Positions 1-8,466 of a DNA stretch of 64,000 nt are shown here, in pieces (positions within the stretch are counted from its first letter, which is position 1; the number at the start of each line of letters is the position of its first letter). Source of the DNA: Shinella zoogloeoides (GTDB lineage: Bacteria; Pseudomonadota; Alphaproteobacteria; Rhizobiales; Rhizobiaceae); assembly GCF_030733845.1 (NCBI RefSeq), contig NZ_CP132312.1, positions 1 through 64,000 of the forward strand, written 5' to 3'. The notes below the pieces were generated by a model. That model ran no database searches. It was not told where the DNA came from and saw only the letters and a list, made by a program, of their open reading frames with translations. Both the position numbers and the translations under genes were made by a program.

Positions 1-3000
1 ATGGCATTTGAATATCTTCGTTCCATTCGATCCGGGAGCGAACAGTCCCGTCAAGCCGTTTCGGTGATGTTGCGCAGCCGCCTTCGGCGCGGTTGCGCCT
101 GGCGGGCCATTCTGGCCGGCACGTCATCGGTTGCGCTCGGACTGGTGGCCAATGCCGCCCTGGCGCAGGAGATCATCGACGGCGGACAAACGGTAACCGT
201 CCCCGGAGACCACAATTCGCCGTGGAATCTTGGCCCGGTAGGGCTTGTCGTCGGCCAGATGGGATCGGGCGCACTGTTCGTGCAGAGCGGCGCGAGCGTG
301 ATTGCGGACACCGTGGAGATCGGCGAGTTCGCTTCCTCGAACGGTACGGTGACGGTGTCGGGCGCGAACGCATCCCTGGACGCTGCCGGCGGCCTGGTGC
401 GGATCGGCCTTGAGGGAACCGGGCTGCTCACCGTGGAGGCTGGCGCATCGCTGACCTCGAGCGGAGGGCTTATCCTTGGGCATTTTGCCGGAGGCGACGG
501 CACGCTCCGCGTGACCGGCGACGGAACGACCTGGACGACGACGCAGCAGGTCACGGTCGGCTCCCAGGGTACGGGAAGGGTCTATCTGGAGGATGGCGCG
601 ACTGCGAGCCATGGCGGTGATCTCAGGGTCGGCTTTGGTACCCATCAGAGCGGATACGTCACGATTTCCGGATCGCAAACCCAATGGAATGCGACAAACA
701 ACGCGTTTGTCGGCGATGCCGGAAACGGGGACCTCCAAGTCCGCGACGGAGCCGGTTTCGACGTCGCGCAGGACCTCGTTCTGGGTAATGGCCTGACGGG
801 CAATGGCACCCTCGTCGTCAATGGCGCCGGATCGCGGGCGACCTATGGAACGCTACGCGCGGGCGTCGATGGCTACGGATACATCTGGGTCGAGGATGGC
901 GGGCAGCTCGGCAGCGCCGGTCACGATATCGTCCTGGGCGTGGCGGCAAGCGGCGAAGCCGGCATGCTGGCGACGGGAGCAGGCACCAAGATCACGGGCC
1001 GCATGATGGTGCTGGGGGAATTCGGCAAGGGAAGCCTGATCGCCTCGAACGGTACCGTCATCGAGACGCTCGATACCTCCTTGGGCCACGAGGCCGGAAG
1101 TTCCGGATCGGTCAACCTGGCGGGCGCCAACACCTACTGGCACAATAGCGGCAATATCCTCGTCGGCAACGAGGGGCAGGGCTCCATCGAGGCTCAGAAC
1201 GGTGCGCGCTTCGAGTCGGTCAACAATGCGATCGGTCTCGGGGCGGGATCCGATGGTTCGGTGTTCGTGCGCGGCAGTGGAACGACATGGTATGCCAACG
1301 GAATCCTCGCCGTGGGCATTGAGGGCGACGGGGCACTGACGATTTCCGATCATGCCGCCGTCTGGGCATTGGTCGGCAACGGCTCGGTTGACGTCGCCGC
1401 GAACGCCGGTTCCACCGGTGTCGTCAATATCGGCGCAGCAGCGGGATCGCAGGCGACGGCAGCCGGCGATCTGTTTGCGTCCGTCCTCCAGTTCGGCGCC
1501 GGCGATGGCCGATTGGTCTTCAATCACACCGATGCAAACTACACCTTCGCCACGGCGGTCAACGGCGCGGGTTCTATCGATCTCATTTCGGGAACGACGG
1601 CTTTCGTGACCGATTCACCGCTGTTTTCCGGCACCACGACCATCGGGGATGGCGCCACTCTGGTCGCCAACGCCGTCCTCGCCGGTGACGTGTCGGTGCT
1701 CTCCGGCGGCACGCTCGCAGGGGCGGGAAGTCTCGGTGACGTAACGCTGAACACCGGTAGCGCTCTTTCGCCCGGAAGCGGCATCGCAACGCTCAGTGCC
1801 GCAAACATACTCTTCCACCCGGGATCGCTATACCACGTCGATGTGGACGGGTCGGGAAACAACGATCTGTTGGCGTCCTCCGGCGCGGCGACCATCAACG
1901 GTGGCACGGTATCGGTCACGCCCCATGCCGATTTCCTTCTCGATACGCCCTATACGATCCTCACCGCCACCGGTGGTGTTGCCGGAACGTTCACCGGGGC
2001 CACGTTCGGAAATTCAATCTTCATCACGCCGTCCCTGGCCTACGGCGCCAATGACGTCGTGCTGACGCTGGCACAGACCACGGGCTTTGCCGATGTCGCC
2101 CTGACGCCCAATCAGAAAGCATCCGCCGAAGGAATACAGTCGCTCGGTGGGGGCAATGTCTTCGCCGCGGTCGCCGCTCTTGGCAGTGTCGAGGCGGCGA
2201 GGGATGCCTATGACCAGCTCTCGGGCGAAATCCACGCCTCGGCCAAGAGCGCGATGCTGGAAGACAGCCGCTTTCTGCGCGACGCCGTGGGCAACCGTTT
2301 CCGCACCGCCCCCTCCGTCGCGGATGCGGGGACAGGGTATGGCCTGAACGATAAGGCGATCTGGAGCCACGGTTTCGGTTCGTGGGGCCGCTGGAACAGC
2401 GACGGCAATGCCGCGCGCCTGGACAGGTCCGTCGGCGGTTTCTTCATCGGCGCGGACGGAATGGCGTTCGACACCTGGCGCTTCGGCGCGCTGGCGGGAT
2501 ACAGCCGCACGGATTTCGATGCGAAGGACCGCCATTCTTCCGGTTCGAGCGAAAACTACCATCTCGGCCTCTATGGCGGAGCGGAGTGGAACGGTCTCGC
2601 CGTCCATACCGGCGCGGCCTATACGTGGCACGACGCGTCCACCGGGCGGTCGGTTTCCTTCGCCGGCTTCAACGACGCCCTTGCTGGCGACTACGATGCC
2701 GGGACGGCGCAGGTTTTCGGCGAAGTCGGTTACCGGATGCAGGTCGGCAATGTCGCGCTCGAACCGTTCGCCAATCTCGCCTATGTCAATCTGCAAACCG
2801 AGAGCTTCACCGAGAAGGGCGGCGCGGCGGCTCTGTCCCATGCTTCGAGCAACACGGACGCCGCCTTCACCACGCTCGGTTTGCGTGCCTCGACGCGCCT
2901 TGATGTGAACAACACCGCCGTGACGCTCAAGGGAATGCTCGGTTGGCGCCACGCCTATGGTGACGTCACACCGAATGCGTCGATGCGCTATGCCGCCGGG

Positions 3001-3174
3001 GGCAATGCCTTTTCCATCGGCGGCGTTCCGCTCGCGCGCGACGCGGCAATCATCGAAGCCGGCCTCGATCTGGCACTGTCGCCGACTGCGACGCTCGGTG
3101 TTGCGTATGGCGGACAGTTCGGCGCGGGGGCGCTGGACCAGTCCGTCAAGGCCGATCTCAAGGTCAGGTTCTAG
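1..3174 (+). CDS. Autotransporter (type V secretion) with repeat-rich passenger
   Basis: Predicted 1057-residue outer-membrane autotransporter. An extended N-terminus of about 55 residues contains a basic stretch, a hydrophobic segment and an AxA site (NAALA before Q56), consistent with a long Sec signal peptide. Residues of about 60 to 480 carry degenerate repeats of roughly 45 to 50 residues with the rhythm VG..G.G.L.V..GA..., like the T5SS/PEP-CTERM-associated beta-helix repeats. Residues of about 780 to 1057 look like the 12-strand translocator barrel (alternating aromatic/hydrophobic strands) and end in the terminal Phe expected for BAM recognition (KVRF). The ATG is the first base of the window, so the ribosome binding site and a possible earlier start cannot be assessed. 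The passenger probably forms a beta-solenoid adhesin-like surface; its ligand is unknown. I see no enzyme motif. Confidence 0.9.
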   Translation: MAFEYLRSIRSGSEQSRQAVSVMLRSRLRRGCAWRAILAGTSSVALGLVANAALAQEIIDGGQTVTVPGDHNSPWNLGPVGLVVGQMGSGALFVQSGASVIADTVEIGEFASSNGTVTVSGANASLDAAGGLVRIGLEGTGLLTVEAGASLTSSGGLILGHFAGGDGTLRVTGDGTTWTTTQQVTVGSQGTGRVYLEDGATASHGGDLRVGFGTHQSGYVTISGSQTQWNATNNAFVGDAGNGDLQVRDGAGFDVAQDLVLGNGLTGNGTLVVNGAGSRATYGTLRAGVDGYGYIWVEDGGQLGSAGHDIVLGVAASGEAGMLATGAGTKITGRMMVLGEFGKGSLIASNGTVIETLDTSLGHEAGSSGSVNLAGANTYWHNSGNILVGNEGQGSIEAQNGARFESVNNAIGLGAGSDGSVFVRGSGTTWYANGILAVGIEGDGALTISDHAAVWALVGNGSVDVAANAGSTGVVNIGAAAGSQATAAGDLFASVLQFGAGDGRLVFNHTDANYTFATAVNGAGSIDLISGTTAFVTDSPLFSGTTTIGDGATLVANAVLAGDVSVLSGGTLAGAGSLGDVTLNTGSALSPGSGIATLSAANILFHPGSLYHVDVDGSGNNDLLASSGAATINGGTVSVTPHADFLLDTPYTILTATGGVAGTFTGATFGNSIFITPSLAYGANDVVLTLAQTTGFADVALTPNQKASAEGIQSLGGGNVFAAVAALGSVEAARDAYDQLSGEIHASAKSAMLEDSRFLRDAVGNRFRTAPSVADAGTGYGLNDKAIWSHGFGSWGRWNSDGNAARLDRSVGGFFIGADGMAFDTWRFGALAGYSRTDFDAKDRHSSGSSENYHLGLYGGAEWNGLAVHTGAAYTWHDASTGRSVSFAGFNDALAGDYDAGTAQVFGEVGYRMQVGNVALEPFANLAYVNLQTESFTEKGGAAALSHASSNTDAAFTTLGLRASTRLDVNNTAVTLKGMLGWRHAYGDVTPNASMRYAAGGNAFSIGGVPLARDAAIIEAGLDLALSPTATLGVAYGGQFGAGALDQSVKADLKVRF

Positions 3175-3220
3175 GAACGGGCGGCATCTTGAGCGCGAGT
3201 AGTCGGCCCAAGGCTGAGAC

Positions 3221-3249
3221 GGCCGGCAAAGCTGAACGCCTTGCCGGCC
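3221..3249. terminator. Hairpin between convergent genes
   Basis: A 9-bp perfect GC-rich stem (GGCCGGCAA with TTGCCGGCC) surrounds a short inner GC pair and a TGAAC loop. It sits between the convergent 3' ends of the autotransporter and the E1-like gene, so it could end transcription from both sides. There is no clear T run, so termination strength is uncertain. Confidence 0.55.
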
Positions 3250-3255
3250 ATGACC

Positions 3256-5658
3256 TCAACCGACGCTTGCCCGCGTTGGCATCGCGTCTGCCTGCGTAAT
3301 GGAATCGGCCGCTTCGATGATGGCCTGCGTGTCGATGCCGAAATGGGCGTAGAGGTCGGCGATGGTGCCGGTCTGGCCGAAATGCTCGACGCCGAGCGAG
3401 ACCGTGCGATGGCCTTGCACCGAGCCGAGCCAGCCGAGCGTTGCCGGGTGGCCGTCGGTGACGGTGATGAGGCTTGCCGTGCGCGAGACGGCGCCAAGCA
3501 GCGTCTCGGCATGGCTGCGGGCGCTCGCATCACCGTGGCGGCGCGCGCGCTGCGCCGCCGTCCAGCCTGCGTTAAGCCGGTCGGCGGAGGTGACGGCGAG
3601 CACGGCGATGTCGCCGTGGCGCTCGGTCAGACGCCCGGCCGCCATCAGCACTTCCGGTGCGACGCAGCCCTGGTAGGCGAGCACGATGCGGGTGCGGGCG
3701 GAGGGCGCGCGCAGCCAGTAGGCCCCGTCGATCACGCCCTGCCGGAAGGCCGGATCCTCGCGGCGGAGCGCGATCTGCTCCAGCGGTCGCGTCGTCAGGC
3801 GCAGATAGACCGACCCGCCGGTCCCGTCGCGCAGCCATGTGCGCCTGTCATGCGCGCTCTCGCCATCGCGCTGCATGTAGTCGAAGGACCAGTCCATGAT
3901 CACGGAGAGTTCGTCGAGATAGGCGGGCTCGAAGCTCGCCAGCCCATCCTGGCTCATGCCGATGAGCTGCGAGCCGATCGACTGGTGCGCGCCGCCTTCC
4001 GGCGCCAGCGTCACGCCCGACGGCGTGCCGACGATCATGAAGCGGGCATCCTGGTAGCAGGCATAGTTGAGCGCATCGAGTCCGCGCGCCACGAAGGGAT
4101 CGTAGACCGTGCCGATCGGCAGGAGGCGTTCGCCGAACAGCGAATGGGAAAGGCCGGCGGCGCCGAGCAGCAGGAAGAGGTTCATCTCGGCGATGCCGAG
4201 CTCGATATGCTGGCCGGACGGGCCGAATTCCCATTTCTGCGCCGAGGGCACCCGCTCGTCGCGGAACGTGTCGGCCAGCCGTTCGCGGGCGAAGAGGCCG
4301 CGCCGGTTGACCCAGGGGCCGAGATTGGTCGAGACCGTCACATCCGGCGCCGTGGTGACGATGCGCGCCGAAAGCGCGTCGTCGCGCTTGGCGAGCGCAT
4401 CGAGGATCTTGCCGAAGCCGGCCTGCGTCGACAGTTCGCGATCGTCGAGGAAGACCGGGCCGGACGCGGGCAGGGCGGGCGAGGCGAAGCGCCGCGGGCC
4501 CTCTGCGAAGAAGGGCACTTTCTTCAGGAAGGCGCGCACCGGCCCGGGCGAGGGGATCGCGCCGAATTTTTCCCATTCCTCTCCGGCGCTGACGCCGATG
4601 CGGCCCTGGAAAAGCTCCATCTGCGCCTTGGTCATCAGCCCGGCGTGGTTGTCCTTGTGGCCAGCCAGCGGCGTGCCCCAGCCCTTGATCGTATAGGCGA
4701 GGAAGACGGTCGGCCGGTCGTGGTCGATGCTCTCGAAGGTGCGGATCAGCGTTTCCAGGCAGTGGCCGCCGAGATTGTTCATGAGATCGGAAAGCGCGTC
4801 GTCGCTACGCGCGGCAAGCAGGTGGGCGACGCCCGGTTCCGTGCCGATCTCGTCGGCGAGACGTTTGCGCCAGGCGGCCCCGCCCTGGAAGGTCAGCGCC
4901 GAATAGAGCTGGTTCGGGCAGCGGTCGATCCAGCCGCGCAGCGCTTCGCCACCTGGCTCCTGGAAGGCCGCCTCCTGGAGGGCGCCGTATTTCAGCACCT
5001 TCACGTCCCAGCCGAAGGCAGTGAAGATGCCCTCGATGCGTTGCCACAGGCCCTCGCGCACGACGCCGTCGAGGCTCTGGCGGTTGTAGTCGATGACCCA
5101 CCAGGTGTTGCGCAGGTCGTGTTTCCAACCCTCCTGCAGGCACTCGTAGATATTGCCCTCGTCAAGCTCCGCATCGCCGACCAGCGCGATCATGCGGCCC
5201 TGCGGGCGTTCTTTCGACCATGACTTGGCGGCGATATAGTCCTGCACGATGGAGGCGAAGGCGGTGATCGCCACGCCGAGCCCGACGGATCCGGTGGAGA
5301 AGTCGACGTCGTCGATATCCTTGGTGCGGCTCGGATAGGATTGCGCGCCGCCGAAGCCGCGGAAATTCTCGAGCTTCTCGCGTGTCTGGTTGCCCATGAG
5401 ATACTGGATGCCATGGAAGACCGGAGAGGCATGCGGCTTGACCGCGACGCGGTCCTCAGGCCGCAGCACATGGAAATAGAGCGCCGTCATGATCGAGGTG
5501 AGGGAGGCGGACGAGGCCTGGTGGCCGCCGACCTTCACCTCGCCCTTCTCGCGCAGGTGATTGGCGTTGTGGATCATCCAGCAGGCATGCCACAGGACCT
5601 GTCGCTCCAGCGCCTTCAGGTTCGCCAGTGCCTCTGGCGGCAAGGTTGATCCATTCAT
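3256..5658 (-). CDS. Homodimeric-type pyruvate/2-oxoacid dehydrogenase E1-like protein (transketolase superfamily)
   Basis: An 800-residue thiamine-diphosphate enzyme of the AceE/transketolase fold. The TPP-binding motif is visible as GDAELDEG at residue 161, followed about 27 residues later by DYNRQS. A substrate-pocket region with GHQASSAS (45-52) and the PVFHGIQYLMG stretch (about 79-89) resemble AceE. The length lies between transketolase (about 660) and AceE (about 890). No E2 or E3 gene is adjacent, so it either borrows a complex from elsewhere or acts alone. A strong Shine-Dalgarno (GAGGAGA) precedes the ATG. The divergent Lrp/AsnC regulator suggests amino-acid-linked control, for example of a branched or methionine-derived 2-oxoacid such as 2-oxobutyrate; that substrate is inference only. 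A plain transketolase is the main alternative. Confidence 0.8.
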   Translation of the reverse strand: MNGSTLPPEALANLKALERQVLWHACWMIHNANHLREKGEVKVGGHQASSASLTSIMTALYFHVLRPEDRVAVKPHASPVFHGIQYLMGNQTREKLENFRGFGGAQSYPSRTKDIDDVDFSTGSVGLGVAITAFASIVQDYIAAKSWSKERPQGRMIALVGDAELDEGNIYECLQEGWKHDLRNTWWVIDYNRQSLDGVVREGLWQRIEGIFTAFGWDVKVLKYGALQEAAFQEPGGEALRGWIDRCPNQLYSALTFQGGAAWRKRLADEIGTEPGVAHLLAARSDDALSDLMNNLGGHCLETLIRTFESIDHDRPTVFLAYTIKGWGTPLAGHKDNHAGLMTKAQMELFQGRIGVSAGEEWEKFGAIPSPGPVRAFLKKVPFFAEGPRRFASPALPASGPVFLDDRELSTQAGFGKILDALAKRDDALSARIVTTAPDVTVSTNLGPWVNRRGLFARERLADTFRDERVPSAQKWEFGPSGQHIELGIAEMNLFLLLGAAGLSHSLFGERLLPIGTVYDPFVARGLDALNYACYQDARFMIVGTPSGVTLAPEGGAHQSIGSQLIGMSQDGLASFEPAYLDELSVIMDWSFDYMQRDGESAHDRRTWLRDGTGGSVYLRLTTRPLEQIALRREDPAFRQGVIDGAYWLRAPSARTRIVLAYQGCVAPEVLMAAGRLTERHGDIAVLAVTSADRLNAGWTAAQRARRHGDASARSHAETLLGAVSRTASLITVTDGHPATLGWLGSVQGHRTVSLGVEHFGQTGTIADLYAHFGIDTQAIIEAADSITQADAMPTRASVG

Positions 5659-5788
5659 TTGCAGTTCTCCTCCTCATGGCTCCGCCGGGAAAACTAGCCC
5701 GGCTTTCGCGGAAAATCTGACCTTAGTTGACGCCATGTGGTGAAATTGCGAAAGGAATTACCGGAAAAATCTCATCTACCGGTCAATC

Positions 5789-6289
5789 ATGCCTGTTTCG
5801 AAGCCCCTACTGGACGCCGCCTCTCTCCGTATCCTCGATCTCCTGCAGCAGAATGCGGAGATGAGCATTTCCGATCTCGCCGAGGCCACAGGGCTGTCAG
5901 CCTCGCCGTGTTGGCGGCGTGTCAACGACTTGAAGGAAAGCGGCGTCATCAAGGGCACGGTGGCGCTGGTCGACGCGCCGTCCCTGGGGCTCGCCGTCAA
6001 CGTCTTCGTGCAGGTCTCGCTCAAGCAGCAGGACCGGCAGTCCCTGGACGTCTTCAACGCCGCGATCCGCACCAAGCCGGAAATCGTCGAGTGCTACCTG
6101 ATGACGGGGGAGGCGGATTATATGCTGCGGGTGGTCGTCGAGGATCTGACGAAATTCCAGGCCCTCGTGGTCGATTTCCTGACGCTGATCCCCGGCGTCG
6201 CCAACATCCGCTCGAGCTTCGCCCTCAGCCAGATCAAGTATACGACGGCGTTGCCCACCGGCCACATCAAGGGGAAGGCGGCTCAGTAG
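5789..6289 (+). CDS. Lrp/AsnC family transcriptional regulator
   Basis: A 166-residue leucine-responsive-type regulator. The N-terminal winged helix-turn-helix is at about residues 8-60 (LDLLQQNAEMSISDLAEATG, then SPCWRRVNDL), and the RAM/AsnC ligand-binding domain is at about 70-150, including the VVEDLTKFQALVVDFL segment. The gene is divergent from the E1-like dehydrogenase, with a 130-bp gap holding both promoters, so it most likely senses an amino acid and controls that gene. Its 3' end overlaps the 3' end of the convergent penicillin-binding protein gene by 7 bp. Assignment to the family is firm; the effector is unknown. Confidence 0.92.
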   Translation: MPVSKPLLDAASLRILDLLQQNAEMSISDLAEATGLSASPCWRRVNDLKESGVIKGTVALVDAPSLGLAVNVFVQVSLKQQDRQSLDVFNAAIRTKPEIVECYLMTGEADYMLRVVVEDLTKFQALVVDFLTLIPGVANIRSSFALSQIKYTTALPTGHIKGKAAQ

Positions 6290-8043
6290 TCGACCAGCCG
6301 TATCTCCGCCTCGGGCTCACCGAAGCGCGGCTTGACGCCGAGCAGCGGCGCGACGCGGCGGAGGATGGCCTTGATCATCGGCGCCGCCGTGGAGGCCGCG
6401 GTTCGTCCGCCATTCTCGCCGGTGCGCGGCGCATCGATGATGGTGAGGACGACGTAGCGCGGCTTGTCCATGGGGAAGGCGGCGACGAAGGCGTTGAAGT
6501 TGATGTTCTTGGCGTATCGCCCGTTGATCACCTTGTCGGCCGTTCCGGTCTTGCCGCCGATGTGGAAACCTTCGACCTGTGCATGCCGGCCCGATCCGTT
6601 CCGGCCGTTCCAATCATAGAGGAAGCGCATGTCCGCGCTCGTCGTTTCCTTGATGACGCGCCGGGCGAGCGACTTTGCCTCTTCCGGCGTGCGGGTCAGG
6701 AAGGTCGGCGGAACGAGGTAGCCGCCGTTCATCAGCGCGGCGGCGGCGACGGCGGTCTGCAAGGGCGTCGTCGCCACGCCGTGGCCGAAGGAGATCGTGA
6801 CGGAATTGATCTTCTTCCAGGTTCGCGGCTGGGTCGGTGTCGCAACGCCCGGCATTTCCGTTTCCACCCTCGACAGCAGGCCGAGCCGCGTCAGGAATTG
6901 CTGGTGACCATCAATGCCGACCATGTCCGCCACCGCAGCAGTGCCGATGTTCGAGGAATACTGGAAGACCTCGGGAATGGAGAGCGGGCGGTTCTTGCCC
7001 TTGAAATCGCGGATGGTGAAGCCGCCCATGCGAATGGGACGGGAGGCATCGACGACGGAATTGAGCGTGATGCCGCCTGCATCCAGCCCCATCGCCAGCG
7101 TGAAGCTCTTGAACGTCGAGCCCATCTCGAAAGTGGCGTTGCTGATGCGGTTGAACCAGCCTTTTTCGTATTCCTTGTCGACGCGGCCGTCCGGCAGGGT
7201 GCGGGAGGGCTCGTTGGGGTCGTAGTCGGGAACGGATGCCATGGCCAGCACTTCGCCGGTCTCAACGTCGAGGATCACCGCGCCGGCCGCCTCGGCCTGA
7301 TAGTCGGCCATCGCCTTTGCCGCGACGTCGCGCACGATGTTCTGGACGCGCAGGTCGATCGACAGTCTGACCGGTTCCAGGCGCGTGTCGTGGGTGAGGC
7401 CGGCCGCCCGGAGGTCCGCGAGCCCCTGCTGGTCGAGATAGCGTTCCATGCCCGCAAGGCCCTGGTTGTCGACATTGACGTGACCGACGATGTGCGAGGC
7501 CATGACGCCGCCCGGATAGAAGCGTCGCTTTTCCGGCCTGAAACCGAGTCCGGGAAGGCCGAGGGCGAGAATGTCCGCCTGCTGCTTGGGCGTGAGCTGG
7601 CGCCGCAGCCACTGGAATCCGCTGTCCGAGCGCAATTTCCTGTGCGTGTCGCTCCAGTCGAGGTTCGGGATGACCAGCGCGAGCTTTTCCACGACCTCGT
7701 CGGCATCGACGATGCGGCGAGGATCGGCGTAGAGCGAGACCATGTTGAGATCGGTCGCCAGCAGCAGCCCGTTCCGGTCGACGATGTTGGGACGGGAGGC
7801 GACCGCGTGGACGTTTCCCGCAATCGATGCGGACAGGACGGGCTCGGAGAGGCCGTACTGGACGAGGCGCGTGCCGATGACGAGATAGGCCGCGATGAAG
7901 GCGGCGATGACGATCGCCAGACGCCGCCGCGCCTGTTTCCTGCGGCGCGCATTGGTGCCGATGAAGGCGCCGCCGTCGGCGCCCGCCTTGCGCCGGATGG
8001 TGAAATGAGCGCGGCTCTGGAGCCGGATGACAAAAGAAATCAC
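6283..8043 (-). CDS. Class B penicillin-binding protein, FtsI/PBP2-like D,D-transpeptidase
   Basis: A 586-residue single-pass membrane transpeptidase that cross-links peptidoglycan. It has a basic cytoplasmic N-terminus, one membrane helix at about residues 41-60, a pedestal domain and a C-terminal transpeptidase domain. All three active-site motifs are intact: STFK (309-312), SSN (363-365) and KTGT (498-501). The size and the RPNIVDRNG segment after the helix match FtsI. It is not in a dcw cluster here: neighbours are an Lrp regulator (convergent) and a divergent CoA-transferase operon. It is therefore probably a second, accessory FtsI-type enzyme, although it could be the only one if the dcw copy is absent. 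Confidence 0.88.
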   Translation of the reverse strand: MISFVIRLQSRAHFTIRRKAGADGGAFIGTNARRRKQARRRLAIVIAAFIAAYLVIGTRLVQYGLSEPVLSASIAGNVHAVASRPNIVDRNGLLLATDLNMVSLYADPRRIVDADEVVEKLALVIPNLDWSDTHRKLRSDSGFQWLRRQLTPKQQADILALGLPGLGFRPEKRRFYPGGVMASHIVGHVNVDNQGLAGMERYLDQQGLADLRAAGLTHDTRLEPVRLSIDLRVQNIVRDVAAKAMADYQAEAAGAVILDVETGEVLAMASVPDYDPNEPSRTLPDGRVDKEYEKGWFNRISNATFEMGSTFKSFTLAMGLDAGGITLNSVVDASRPIRMGGFTIRDFKGKNRPLSIPEVFQYSSNIGTAAVADMVGIDGHQQFLTRLGLLSRVETEMPGVATPTQPRTWKKINSVTISFGHGVATTPLQTAVAAAALMNGGYLVPPTFLTRTPEEAKSLARRVIKETTSADMRFLYDWNGRNGSGRHAQVEGFHIGGKTGTADKVINGRYAKNINFNAFVAAFPMDKPRYVVLTIIDAPRTGENGGRTAASTAAPMIKAILRRVAPLLGVKPRFGEPEAEIRLVDY

Positions 8044-8466
8044 TTCAACACAACCTTCGCCTACGCCGCCATGATCGAACGGCAGGATGTGCCGGCCCGG
8101 GCGAGGGAAGCCTGCATGCGCAGGGGCTGGAAACCAAGGAAAGACTGGCCGGTCAGCCGTGCGCGATTAAAACTGCATTAATATACATTTAAAACCGTCC
8201 TTGCGGTCTTTACGATTTGTTAGGTGCGGCGCGCATGGGGCGAAGAAGCAGGCTCCATGCGGAATGCGGCGCTTGCCCCCGTTTCAATATTCTCAGAGCG
8301 GCCTGCGGCACGGTGATGATGCGGCCGAGGCGGCGCACGACTGTGAAAAGGCGCGGGCCGGATTCAGTCGTTGACAAGCATTCGCGTCAATCTCATATAT
8401 GAAGGAGAAATTTACATAAGAATTTTGGAAGCCTTCAGTCGGGCTTCCGATGAGGAGGAAAACGCG
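8044..8466. other. 423-bp intergenic region between ftsI-like and caiB-like genes
   Basis: A divergent promoter region. I see no supported gene in it. It contains an AT-rich patch around 8165-8220 (possible promoter area for the minus-strand penicillin-binding protein) and a good sigma70-type promoter for the downstream operon (listed separately). An in-frame upstream extension of the CoA-transferase from 8371 is possible but is not supported by a ribosome binding site. Confidence 0.5.
8371..8399 (+). promoter_or_regulatory. Putative sigma70 promoter for the caiB-like operon
   Basis: A perfect -35 hexamer TTGACA (8371-8376) is followed after 17 bp by CATATA (8394-8399) as a -10-like box. A purine-rich Shine-Dalgarno (GAGGAGGAAAA) lies just before the ATG at 8467. 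Confidence 0.55.

Noticed and set aside
3241..5223. Long plus-strand frame opposite the E1-like gene
   Set aside because: Arg/Gly/Ala-rich translation with no domain, exactly antisense to a well-supported enzyme; a GC-rich shadow frame.
5737..8181. 814-residue plus-strand frame covering the lrp and ftsI-like region
   Set aside because: No recognisable motif, and antisense to the penicillin-binding protein, whose three active-site motifs are intact.
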